A stretch of DNA of 7,113 nucleotides, taken from an uncultured Bacteroidales bacterium (GTDB lineage Bacteria > Bacteroidota > Bacteroidia > Bacteroidales > UBA932). A program made the translations under genes and the position numbers. The stretch lies in assembly GCA_946405485.1 (NCBI GenBank), contig CAMJHJ010000128.1, forward strand, positions 1 to 7,113, read 5' to 3'. Below the pieces are notes generated by a model. It was not told the DNA's origin, searched no databases, and worked only from the letters and a program-made list of their open reading frames with translations. Positions 1 to 6,670 of the stretch are shown piece after piece; within the stretch, counting starts at the first letter, position 1, and each line of letters starts with the position of its first letter.

Positions 1-39
1 TACTGCCTCGAAATCGAGAAATAAACGGGTTGTCCCGCT

Positions 40-1575
40 ATGAAAAGGTCATTCTTCTCCTTGCTGGCCCTTCTGCTGCTCGGCGGAGGGGTTGTACATG
101 CCCAGCAGCATGCCATTTCCATCGCCGAATATGACGGGAAATCCAATCATCAGGAGTTTTTACAGACTCCTTTCTGTGATGACATTTACCAGATCATGCG
201 GAAACAATTCCGGAAAGGATACCGTCTGACGGCCACCGGGAACCAGTACTCACCCACGCTTCAAAGACAATGCTGGTTTTTTACGACCGCTAAAGGTACG
301 CCCTATAAGCATCAGCAGTTTATAGTCGAGAATAAAGGATTTCCCGCTGAATTCATCCAAAATGGATGGGATGAAGGATATGCCATCACCTCGTTCTCTT
401 GCAACCGCTCCCTTTACTGGGTCGTTATGTCCCAGGGCTCCGGGCTTTCTGACCAAAGCTACGAATTCTCGGATGAAGATGGCATCCAAAAGATCATCCG
501 GGAGAAACAAGCGAACGGCTACAGTGTATCCAACTTGTTTTTCGACGGCGAGAAATGGGGAGCTGTTTTCAGCAAAGACCCCTCACAGGCAGGACAACGT
601 GTCTGTTTCATAGACGAAAATGTCGCTTCAGAGAAGCTCAAACAGTGCATCAACGATGGTCTCAGGGTGCAGAATCTGACTCTCGGCGGAGGGAAATATG
701 CGTTTACTTATGTCGACATGCCCAAAGACAAAGCCATCCTGCAGAACATCTGCACGGAGGATTCTGATTTTGAAGGGCATATTGCAGACCTGATCAAACG
801 AGGTTACACCATCACCTCCCTGGGTTGTGACCTGGATGCAGGAGGACGCCAGCCTTTTATCCGGGAACTGGAAGAAAACATCGAAAGGCAGGACAAAGAA
901 GCCCGCAGGGAGGAACGGCTGGACAAGACATCGAAGGTCTTAGAGTTCGCGACCATTATCACCGAAGGTATCGGAGACATATTGGGTATTTTGAGCGGCG
1001 ACAGCCCATCGCCCTCATCTTCTGCACTCGATGCCGGCTCTTCTGCAGCGAGCGGCGAACCCATGCTCAACATCGACGAGAAGATCAGCCAGCTCCGTTC
1101 GGAGGTTGCCGGCATGCAGAGCGGCTCCTTCCATGGGAAGGTCCCGGGCGCGACGAGGGGCCAGGAGCAGGCGGCGACCAACAGTACGGTTGCAGAATGG
1201 AACAGGCGGATCGCCTACCTGGAGAACCTCAAGGCCCAGGGGTACACAGAAATCCCTGTCAGTCAGTGGAATTCCTATACTCGCGGACAAAGGGACATCC
1301 AACGTCAGCAGCATCAGCGGGATATGAACCGCGTGAAAGACGAAGGAGAGCGAAGGACGGGGTTCTGGCGCAACATGACTTATTCCAGTCTCGAAAATAC
1401 ACTCCGGGACATGAAGAACCATCCGGATAAGTATCTGAATGGCTGGGATATGTCCCAGTACCGCAGTGAAGTCCACGCCATCCAGGCAAAGATGCGGCAG
1501 ATCCGGGCAGATCACTTACAGAAATATGGCAGAGAAGTCTTCAAGGCATCTGAGCTGGAGAATTGGAACCCTTAG
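40..1575 (+). CDS. Secreted repeat protein of unknown function, DUF7477-like
   Basis: The start at 40 is the first ATG after an in-frame stop at 22-24 and opens a classical signal peptide: Lys-Arg at 2-3, a Leu-rich core, and a likely cleavage after Ala21 (VHA/QQ). Residues about 48-263 hold four to five degenerate repeats, each a short helix, then GY-x-(I/L/V)-(T/S), then a strand with Trp or Phe. The clearest are GYRLTAT (60-66) with CWFFTT, GYAITSF (113-119) with YWVVMS, GYSVSNL (160-166) with WGAVFS, and GYTITSL (255-261). This resembles DUF7477, seen in plant casein-kinase relatives and bacterial secreted proteins, but I could not run a profile search. A charged coiled-coil-like helix follows (274-297), then a Gly-containing hydrophobic stretch (299-319), a Ser-rich linker (about 320-340) and a helical, Gln/Arg-rich C-terminal region (343-511). 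No catalytic motif is visible. Its 3' end overlaps the sulfatase start. Base composition looks less GC-rich than the sulfatase, which may hint at a separate origin. Confidence 0.85.
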   Translation: MKRSFFSLLALLLLGGGVVHAQQHAISIAEYDGKSNHQEFLQTPFCDDIYQIMRKQFRKGYRLTATGNQYSPTLQRQCWFFTTAKGTPYKHQQFIVENKGFPAEFIQNGWDEGYAITSFSCNRSLYWVVMSQGSGLSDQSYEFSDEDGIQKIIREKQANGYSVSNLFFDGEKWGAVFSKDPSQAGQRVCFIDENVASEKLKQCINDGLRVQNLTLGGGKYAFTYVDMPKDKAILQNICTEDSDFEGHIADLIKRGYTITSLGCDLDAGGRQPFIRELEENIERQDKEARREERLDKTSKVLEFATIITEGIGDILGILSGDSPSPSSSALDAGSSAASGEPMLNIDEKISQLRSEVAGMQSGSFHGKVPGATRGQEQAATNSTVAEWNRRIAYLENLKAQGYTEIPVSQWNSYTRGQRDIQRQQHQRDMNRVKDEGERRTGFWRNMTYSSLENTLRDMKNHPDKYLNGWDMSQYRSEVHAIQAKMRQIRADHLQKYGREVFKASELENWNP

Positions 1576-3139
1576 CCCTTTAGGTGGTTTGCTACCCTTG
1601 CTCTTGGCCGCACCGAACGGCGCAAGGGCGCAGGAAGGGCCCAACATCGTCCTCTTCCTCGTGGATGACATGGGACTGATGGACACCTCCGTCCCTTTCC
1701 TGACCGACCGGTCCGGGCAAGCGGTCCGCTATCCCCTCAACGAGTGGTACCGGACGCCGAACATGGAACGGCTCGCCGGGCAGGGAACCCGTTTCTCCCA
1801 GTTTTACGCGCAGGGGGTTAGTTCTCCTTCGCGGGCATCCCTGATGACCGGTCAGGATGCCGCCCGGCACCGGGTCACGAACTGGATCCGCAGCGAAAAT
1901 AACAATCGGGATGACTACGGCCCCTATGACTGGAATTGGGAAGGCCTGCACCGGAACGACCCCACTTTGCCCAGAGTGCTGAAAGAGGACGGTTACCGGA
2001 CCATCCACGTGGGCAAGGCCCATTTCGGGCCTTTCGGCAGCGAAGGGGAATGGCCGGAGAACCTGGGCTTCGACATCAACATCGCAGGTTCTTCCATCGG
2101 GGAACCGGGCAGCTATTTCGGCGAAAACGGCTATGGACTGATCCGCGGCAGGCGGGCCCGGGCGGTACCGGGATTGGAAAAATACCACGGGACCGACACA
2201 TTCCTCACCGAAGCCCTTACCCTCGAAGCGAAGGCCCAGATCGACACGGCTGTCGCCGCCGGAAGACCTTTCTTCTTATACCTATCCCACTATGCCGTCC
2301 ACAATCCCTTTGAGACGGATCCGCGCTTCGCCGCTCATTATCAAGACACTGCGTTCTCCAAAGCGGCCCGCGGCTACGCCACGCTGATCGAAGGGATGGA
2401 CAAGTCCCTGGGCGACATCCTGGACCATCTGGAAAAGACCGGCATCGCGGAGAATACGCTCGTCGTCTTCCTGGGCGACAACGGCTCCGACGCCCCCCTG
2501 GGCGATGCGAAGGACATTGCCTCTTCGGCTCCGCTGCGGGGCAAGAAAGGAGCGGAATTCGAAGGTGGCACCCGGGTCCCCTGCATCATCGCATGGGCCC
2601 GTCCGGACGAGGAAAACCCATGGCAAAAGCGTTTCCCTATCCGGCGCGGGGTCATCTCTCCCCGGTTGGGGACCATCATGGATATTTATCCCACCCTGAT
2701 CGGTGCCGTCGGAGGAGCCCCGGTCCCGCCGGACTACCCCTGTGACGGGCGGTCCCTCCAGCCAATCCTGGGCGGGCGGAAGGATACGCAACGTGCCGAG
2801 GATCAATTCCTTTGCCATTTCCCTCACCAGCATCGGGGCAGTTATTTCACAACCTGGCGGCACGGGAACTGGAAACTGATTTACTATTATCATCCGGAGC
2901 AGCCGGACGCTCCGCACTGCTCACTGTTCAACCTCAGGAAAGACCCTTCTGAAAGCCGTGATGTCCTTCGGTGGCACAGGCGCATCGCCCGCCGCCTTCT
3001 CCGTGAAATGACCGACAGGCTGGAAAGCGAGAATGCCTGCTATCCCGTCGACTCCCTGGGACAGAGCCTCCGGCCCCGTCCCGACGCTTACCGGACGTCC
3101 GTCCGGAACGGCCACATGGGAAGGCCTTCGGAATTGTAA
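1526..3139 (+). CDS. Secreted S-type (formylglycine-dependent) sulfatase
   Basis: Hydrolyses sulfate esters, probably on glycans, in the periplasm or outside the cell. Numbering is from the start at 1526 (537 residues). Metal-binding Asp-Asp is at 47-48 in NIVLFLVDDMG. The formylglycine motif is SSPSR at 99-103 followed by ASLMTG, so Ser99 would be oxidised by an anaerobic sulfatase-maturating enzyme (anSME). GKAHFG (163-168), a conserved His259 in YAVHNP, GDNG (317-320), RGKKG (338-342) and GGTRVP (347-352) complete the active site. The open frame reaches back to an ATG at 1439. I prefer 1526 because it gives a plausible signal peptide: a basic leader, the core LGGLLPLLLAAP, and a cut after the ARA before QEGPNIV. 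The leader of about 18 residues before the core is long, and its codons are read from the other frame of the upstream gene. The family usually ends near the YP-x-D-x-x-G-x-x-L-x-P stretch; here about 16 more residues run into the convergent esterase. The substrate cannot be told from sequence. Confidence 0.93.
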   Translation: MAEKSSRHLSWRIGTLSPLGGLLPLLLAAPNGARAQEGPNIVLFLVDDMGLMDTSVPFLTDRSGQAVRYPLNEWYRTPNMERLAGQGTRFSQFYAQGVSSPSRASLMTGQDAARHRVTNWIRSENNNRDDYGPYDWNWEGLHRNDPTLPRVLKEDGYRTIHVGKAHFGPFGSEGEWPENLGFDINIAGSSIGEPGSYFGENGYGLIRGRRARAVPGLEKYHGTDTFLTEALTLEAKAQIDTAVAAGRPFFLYLSHYAVHNPFETDPRFAAHYQDTAFSKAARGYATLIEGMDKSLGDILDHLEKTGIAENTLVVFLGDNGSDAPLGDAKDIASSAPLRGKKGAEFEGGTRVPCIIAWARPDEENPWQKRFPIRRGVISPRLGTIMDIYPTLIGAVGGAPVPPDYPCDGRSLQPILGGRKDTQRAEDQFLCHFPHQHRGSYFTTWRHGNWKLIYYYHPEQPDAPHCSLFNLRKDPSESRDVLRWHRRIARRLLREMTDRLESENACYPVDSLGQSLRPRPDAYRTSVRNGHMGRPSEL

Positions 3140-5160
3140 AGATTGCAGACCGGATTGTCGGCCCAGCCGTAGCGTACAGCCACCGGGAACGGGACATCCG
3201 GGCTGGAGACGATAACCCTCTGCGTGCGTGCTTTCGGTTTCTTCAGCGCCTCGATCCGAACCTCGGCCCAGTGCCAGACCCCGTCGGGACCGGCAATCTG
3301 GAAACCGGTCGGCGTACCGCTTTCGGCCTGCTTCACCCTCTCATCATCCGCCGCAGCCTTGCCGTAACGTGCTTCGGCATACGGTCCCGACGGGCGGACG
3401 CAGATACCCCGGGCCACATCGCTGAAGCACAGTTCCACGGCACCCTCCTTTATCTTGTATGAGACCAGGCGCGGACCGTTGCAGACTATTTTGCGCATAT
3501 GATAATTCCTGGAGAGAGCCAGGAGCGAGAGCCGTTCCCCCGCCTCCTGCTTGCGCACCGGATGCACGTCATCCGCTTCTCCCAGGTCAATGATGCAGGC
3601 TTGCTCCACCCCGTCCATGTGCAGCGCCGTCAGGGTCTGCGCTTCCCGGAGCTCCGCCCAGTTGGATTCGGCCGGTTCCGGCAGGACGGCGTGGTGATTC
3701 GCGATCTGCGTGATATAGAAGGGGAAATCATAACCCCAGGTCCGGCGCCAATCCGTTATCATCGTCGGCATCAGGTCACGGTAGCGGGCAGCCCGCTCGG
3801 CATTCGATTCACCCTGATACCAGATGACACCGGCGATGCGATAGGGCGCCAGGGGCTCGACCATGCCGTTATAAAGGACCGACATGCGGTTGGGCTCACG
3901 GGCAGGATTCTGCGGAATGTGTTCGAAAGAAACGGCCATCTTAACCTTCCATTCGCCGTCCAGGCGTATCTTCCGTCCATCGGGACCCAGGACATAGAGT
4001 TGCTCCGCGGCGCCGTAGATGCCGCCGTCGCCATGGTCATCGGTGTTACGGATGGTTACGACATTCCTGCCCGCCTTGACCAGGCTTCCGGGCACAGTAT
4101 ACTCGCGCGGCAGGTTCCAGACGCTTCCGCTGCCGACTTCTTCTCCGTTCCACCAGGTCTCATCCGCATCATCGACAGGGCCCAGGCTCAGGGTCAAGTC
4201 TTTGCCTGCCCATTCAGCGGGGATTTCGATCTCCTTGCGGAACCAATAGACGCCGTTGATGCCCTTCCAGAGCGTCTGCACCTTCGCCGGCAGGGTTATG
4301 GACGACCAGTCCCCATCCGGCTGGGAGGGGCTCTCCCAATGCTCGCGAAGGCCCGCATCCTCTTCCCGGGCACGGCGCATCAGGGCATCGATGGCATCCT
4401 GGAAAGTCTGTTCGTGCTCACTCTCCCCTTTTGCGAGCTCCTGGACCTGGGCGAGCGCTTCCCTCAGCTCGGGGAATTGCCGGATCGCACCGGCGCTCAT
4501 CCAGGCCTCTATGATTGTGCCTCCCCAACTGCTGTGGATCAAGCCTACGGGAACCTTCAGCTCGCGCTGGAGTTTGCGTCCGAAATACCAGGCAATCGCC
4601 GAGAAATTGCGTACGGTCTTGGGGGAAGACGGCTGCCAGCCGCCGAAATCGGCGGCGAATCCTTCCCGCTCCGACAAGCCCGCAGCGCGGCTGACCTGGA
4701 GCAGGCGCAGGTCCGGATAGCTTCCGGAGTTCTCGATGTCTTCCTGGTTGATGCGCACCGCCTGCCAGCTCTCCATCGGCATCTGCATGTTGGACTGGCC
4801 GGCGCAGAGCCAGACTTCTCCGACCAGGACGTCCTGCAAGACGACGGTATCCTTTTCACCGGAGGCTTGGCTGGCCGTGACAGTCAGCGTATATTTCTTG
4901 AAACCGCCCTTCGGCGTCAAAAGCGTTACCGACCAACGGCCGTCTGCGCCGGCTTGGGCACTTACGGTCTTCGCGCTCCCGGAGAGTCTTACACTGACGG
5001 TCGCCCCGGGTGCCGCCTTGCCCCAGACGGGGACGTTCGTGTTCTGCTGCAGGACCATATGGTCGGTAAACAGCGGGTTGAGCCGCATCTGGGCCTGGAC
5101 AGGAGAGAACGGTATAAGGAGCGCCACGGAGAGCAGCAGGGAGGACAGGATTCTTTTCAT
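3088..5160 (-). CDS. Sialate O-acetylesterase-type SGNH hydrolase, secreted
   Basis: Predicted carbohydrate esterase (SASA/DUF303 type) of 690 residues, likely removing O-acetyl groups from sialic acids or other glycans in the periplasm. The frame stays open for 42 more codons upstream. I chose the ATG at 5160 because it opens a typical signal peptide (MKR, a Leu-rich core, VQA/Q cut after residue 23) and lies just downstream of a TAnnTTTG element. A beta-rich N-terminal domain (about 25-110) includes LFTDHMVLQQ, usual for this family. The catalytic domain follows with GQSNM (121-125, nucleophile Ser123), SSWGG (210-214), WYQGESN (447-453) and D-x-x-H at 530-533 (DDVHP, with His533 as the likely catalytic histidine). 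Between the second and third blocks, residues about 275-400 form an inserted jelly-roll-like domain similar to the sugar-binding domain of family 2 glycosidases (VYWFRKEIEIP, WWNGEEVG, GRNVVTIRN). The C-terminus NLYNSEGLP...PFRTD is the usual family ending, so the gene looks intact. True substrate specificity is unproven. Confidence 0.93.
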   Translation of the reverse strand: MKRILSSLLLSVALLIPFSPVQAQMRLNPLFTDHMVLQQNTNVPVWGKAAPGATVSVRLSGSAKTVSAQAGADGRWSVTLLTPKGGFKKYTLTVTASQASGEKDTVVLQDVLVGEVWLCAGQSNMQMPMESWQAVRINQEDIENSGSYPDLRLLQVSRAAGLSEREGFAADFGGWQPSSPKTVRNFSAIAWYFGRKLQRELKVPVGLIHSSWGGTIIEAWMSAGAIRQFPELREALAQVQELAKGESEHEQTFQDAIDALMRRAREEDAGLREHWESPSQPDGDWSSITLPAKVQTLWKGINGVYWFRKEIEIPAEWAGKDLTLSLGPVDDADETWWNGEEVGSGSVWNLPREYTVPGSLVKAGRNVVTIRNTDDHGDGGIYGAAEQLYVLGPDGRKIRLDGEWKVKMAVSFEHIPQNPAREPNRMSVLYNGMVEPLAPYRIAGVIWYQGESNAERAARYRDLMPTMITDWRRTWGYDFPFYITQIANHHAVLPEPAESNWAELREAQTLTALHMDGVEQACIIDLGEADDVHPVRKQEAGERLSLLALSRNYHMRKIVCNGPRLVSYKIKEGAVELCFSDVARGICVRPSGPYAEARYGKAAADDERVKQAESGTPTGFQIAGPDGVWHWAEVRIEALKKPKARTQRVIVSSPDVPFPVAVRYGWADNPVCNLYNSEGLPMWPFRTDVR
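3091..3106. repeat. Perfect inverted repeat at convergent gene ends
   Basis: CCGGAC (3091-3096), a four-base loop GTCC, then GTCCGG (3101-3106) form a perfect 6-base-pair GC-rich stem. It begins immediately next to the esterase stop codon (3088-3090) and lies within the last codons of both convergent genes. No T-run follows on either strand, so it is not a canonical intrinsic terminator. It could still act as a bidirectional stop or as a 3'-end stabiliser, or be chance. Confidence 0.4.
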
Positions 5161-5184
5161 CTTCAGCTGGGTTGGAAATCTTTT

Positions 5185-5192
5185 CAAAGATA
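5185..5192 (-). promoter_or_regulatory. Bacteroidota -7 element (TATCTTTG) of the esterase gene
   Basis: On the minus strand the bases read TATCTTTG, an exact match to the TAnnTTTG -7 consensus of the Bacteroidota primary sigma factor. It ends 24 bases before the ATG at 5160, implying a leader of roughly 15-20 bases. About 20 bases upstream is only a T-rich stretch, not a clear TTTG, so the -33 element is weak. Confidence 0.55.
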
Positions 5193-5247
5193 AGAAAATA
5201 GAAAGCGAAAAACAGCCGCGATTGTACAGGATAAACGAAAAAAGTAT

Positions 5248-5255
5248 TATATTGG
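5248..5255 (+). promoter_or_regulatory. Possible -7 element (TATATTGG) for the DUF975 gene
   Basis: TATATTGG matches TAnnTTTG at all but one of the fixed positions and lies 19 bases before the ATG at 5275. A TTGT at 5222-5225 sits 22 bases further upstream and could serve as the -33 element. The match is imperfect and the region is AT-rich, so chance is possible. Confidence 0.3.
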
Positions 5256-5274
5256 TGGAACTAATTACAAGCCT

Positions 5275-5979
5275 ATGACGAACCAAGATTACAAGAACGC
5301 TGCCCTTGCGGCATTGAAAGGAAAGTGGGCACCGGCCGTGCTGGCCAGTGTCGTCATGATCCTGATGATGGGCCCTTATATGGGAGTCAATCTCTATCCC
5401 ACACTAGCCTCCATGTCCCCGGAAGCCATGATGGGTCCCCTTTTCCTGGGTATCACAGGAGGGTCTTTCTTGTATTTACTTCTCGTTTATATGCCCCTCG
5501 AGTTTGGCTACACGAATGCTTGCCGGACCCTGCTTGTCACCGGAGATGACCGCCTGACCGGAAACATGTTCAAGATCGGTTTCTCCCACTGGCTCCGTTT
5601 TGTCTGGGGATATATTCTGCTGGAGATCAAAGTCATGCTGTGGATGTTCGTATTCATCATCCCCGGCTTTATCAAGGCCTTTGCCTATGCCCTGACACCT
5701 TTCCTTCTGGTAGACTGCCCGGAGCTGAGCGCCTTGCAGTGCATCAAACTCAGCAACCGCATGATGAAGGGGCACAAATTCGACCTGTTCTACCTGTACC
5801 TGAGTTTCATCGGCTGGGGCCTGCTCTGCATCCTGACCCTGGGCATCGGATTCCTCTGGCTGATGCCTTATATGCAGACAGCGACCGCTGCCTTCTACCA
5901 GGACGTCAAGGAGCAGTATCGCGCCCAACTTGAGACCGCCGCTCCGGCGGAAACTCCGGCCGAAACACCTGCCGAATAA
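5275..5979 (+). CDS. DUF975-type integral membrane protein
   Basis: A 234-residue membrane protein of unknown function resembling the DUF975 family. The N-terminus (KNAALAALKGKWAPAVLAS) has the amphipathic helix and KGKW motif common there. Hydrophobic segments are at about 20-38, 54-74, 107-147 (probably two spans, with the family-like IIPGFIKAFAYALTPFLL) and 170-200. Between them, CPELSALQCIKLSNRMMKGHKFDLF (split by the membrane turn at about 148-171) carries the conserved S-x-x-M-x-G-x-K-x-x-L-F pattern of DUF975. The tail ends in three PAE units (PAETPAETPAE), presumably a flexible extension. The start at 5275 is the first ATG after the AT-rich promoter region. A 57-codon membrane gene follows after 29 bases, probably in the same transcript. 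I cannot assign a transported substrate or an enzymatic role. Confidence 0.85.
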   Translation: MTNQDYKNAALAALKGKWAPAVLASVVMILMMGPYMGVNLYPTLASMSPEAMMGPLFLGITGGSFLYLLLVYMPLEFGYTNACRTLLVTGDDRLTGNMFKIGFSHWLRFVWGYILLEIKVMLWMFVFIIPGFIKAFAYALTPFLLVDCPELSALQCIKLSNRMMKGHKFDLFYLYLSFIGWGLLCILTLGIGFLWLMPYMQTATAAFYQDVKEQYRAQLETAAPAETPAETPAE

Positions 5980-6008
5980 GCAACCAAACCAATTAAAACA
6001 ATACGATT

Positions 6009-6182
6009 ATGGCAAAAATCATCTACATCCTGGGTATCATCATCGCCATCTGGTGCGTGCTGGATATCTTCAAGAAGACTTCGATCGGCATCATCGGCAA
6101 GATCCTCCTCTCCATTGCCGTTCTTGCGTTCAGCTGGATCGGATTCATCGTGTATTATTTCCTGATCAAAGATAAGATCTAG
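6009..6182 (+). CDS. Small membrane protein, PLDc_N-like
   Basis: A 57-residue open frame with ATG at 6009 and TAG at 6180-6182. It has two hydrophobic spans, about 4-19 (IIYILGIIIAIWCVLD) and 33-53, joined by a short basic loop (FKKTSIGIIGK). The pattern W-x-x-x-D near the first span, then a K-x-L turn and a second span with an aromatic YYF, matches small stand-alone proteins of the PLDc_N type (the membrane anchor also found in front of cardiolipin synthases). No phospholipase HKD motif is present, so it is an anchor-like protein and not an enzyme. It lies 29 bases behind the DUF975 gene, in the same direction. Its stop shares three bases with the stop of rimM on the other strand. Good codon-level sense and context make it real; its function is unknown. 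Confidence 0.8.
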   Translation: MAKIIYILGIIIAIWCVLDIFKKTSIGIIGKILLSIAVLAFSWIGFIVYYFLIKDKI

Positions 6183-6667
6183 AGATCCAAAAGTCCGTCC
6201 GGAATCTCCATTTCGAGCGTCCGGGCGTCGGGATCTGCCGAAAGGATCAGATCTTCGTGGAACGGGACCAGTACGCTGGTTCCGTTCTTCGTTTCCACTT
6301 CCAGACAGGGATTGGCGGGGATGTCAAGGAAGCCGGTGATACGGCCCGCCCCGACGAGCGTCCATCCGACGAGGTCCCCGAGACCTTCCTCGTCGTTCTC
6401 TTCTTCTTCCCAATCCACCCAGATGCTCTGTCCGACAATCTCTTCGGCATCCTCCAAGGTGGAGATGTCGTTGAGATGGACGATGGCCCGGGAATTCCCC
6501 CGCGGCGTCAGGGAAGAGATAAAAAATGGAACCGGTAATCCATCGAAATAGATGAATACCGGTTCCCCAAGCGAAATTTCTTCAGGGTCGATGTCACGGA
6601 ATCCGACAAGGAGTCCGCCATCGGTCCCATTGGACTTAAGTACCTTGGCTATCTGCTGCAGGGGCAT
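6179..6667 (-). CDS. rimM: Ribosome maturation factor RimM
   Basis: Assembly factor for the 30S head that binds S19 and helps 16S rRNA processing, in the cytoplasm. The protein has 162 residues, slightly short of the usual 170 or so. An N-terminal RimM beta-barrel spans about 4-84 (QIAKVLKSNGTDGGLLVGF at the start, IVGQSIWVD at the end). A very acidic linker (WEEEENDEE, 86-94) follows, then the PRC-barrel domain (95-162) with LVGWTLVGAGRITGFLD, and the typical ending VLVPFHEDLI...LEMEIPDGLLDL. The ATG at 6667 lies three bases after the rpsP stop. A GAGG (minus strand of 6676-6679) sits 8 bases upstream, inside the end of rpsP, and may be a ribosome binding site, unusual for this phylum. The rpsP-rimM pairing is a common bacterial arrangement and supports the call. 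Confidence 0.93.
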   Translation of the reverse strand: MPLQQIAKVLKSNGTDGGLLVGFRDIDPEEISLGEPVFIYFDGLPVPFFISSLTPRGNSRAIVHLNDISTLEDAEEIVGQSIWVDWEEEENDEEGLGDLVGWTLVGAGRITGFLDIPANPCLEVETKNGTSVLVPFHEDLILSADPDARTLEMEIPDGLLDL

Positions 6668-6670
6668 AAA

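Larger units (their letters stand above)
5161..5274. promoter_or_regulatory. Divergent promoter region, esterase and DUF975 gene
   Basis: These 114 bases are the only non-coding gap above 50 bases. They are clearly AT-richer than the flanking genes and separate two starts that point away from each other, at 5160 (-) and 5275 (+). Runs of A and an AT-rich block at 5241-5270 are visible. A -7-like element is found for each direction (separate entries). I see no clear operator palindrome or riboswitch. Confidence 0.6.

Noticed and set aside
7..37. Two tiny hairpins, CTCG-AAAT-CGAG (7-18) and CGGG-TTGT-CCCG (26-37), before the first gene
   Set aside because: Stems are only four base pairs with no T-run or conserved partner. 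They could be chance, and too little upstream sequence is present to judge a terminator or leader.
1439..1525. Upstream start of the sulfatase at 1439
   Set aside because: The extra 29 residues are basic and Ser/Cys-rich, read from the shifted frame of the upstream gene, and would place the signal peptide core too far inside.
1592..2188. Minus-strand frames opposite the sulfatase (also 2282-2917)
   Set aside because: They are shadows of a GC-rich gene with clear sulfatase motifs; no domain, leader or promoter supports them.
3499..5193. Open frame of 564 codons on the + strand opposite the esterase
   Set aside because: It mirrors the codon bias of the esterase, has no recognisable domain and a very Arg/Pro/Gly-rich composition, while the opposite strand encodes a full recognised enzyme.
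5161..5286. N-terminal extension of the esterase by 42 codons
   Set aside because: The extension would bury the signal peptide, cross the TAnnTTTG promoter element and overlap the divergent gene start.
5941..5976. PAE repeats at the end of the DUF975 protein as a possible tandem repeat element
   Set aside because: Only three imperfect units with different codons; an ordinary flexible tail.
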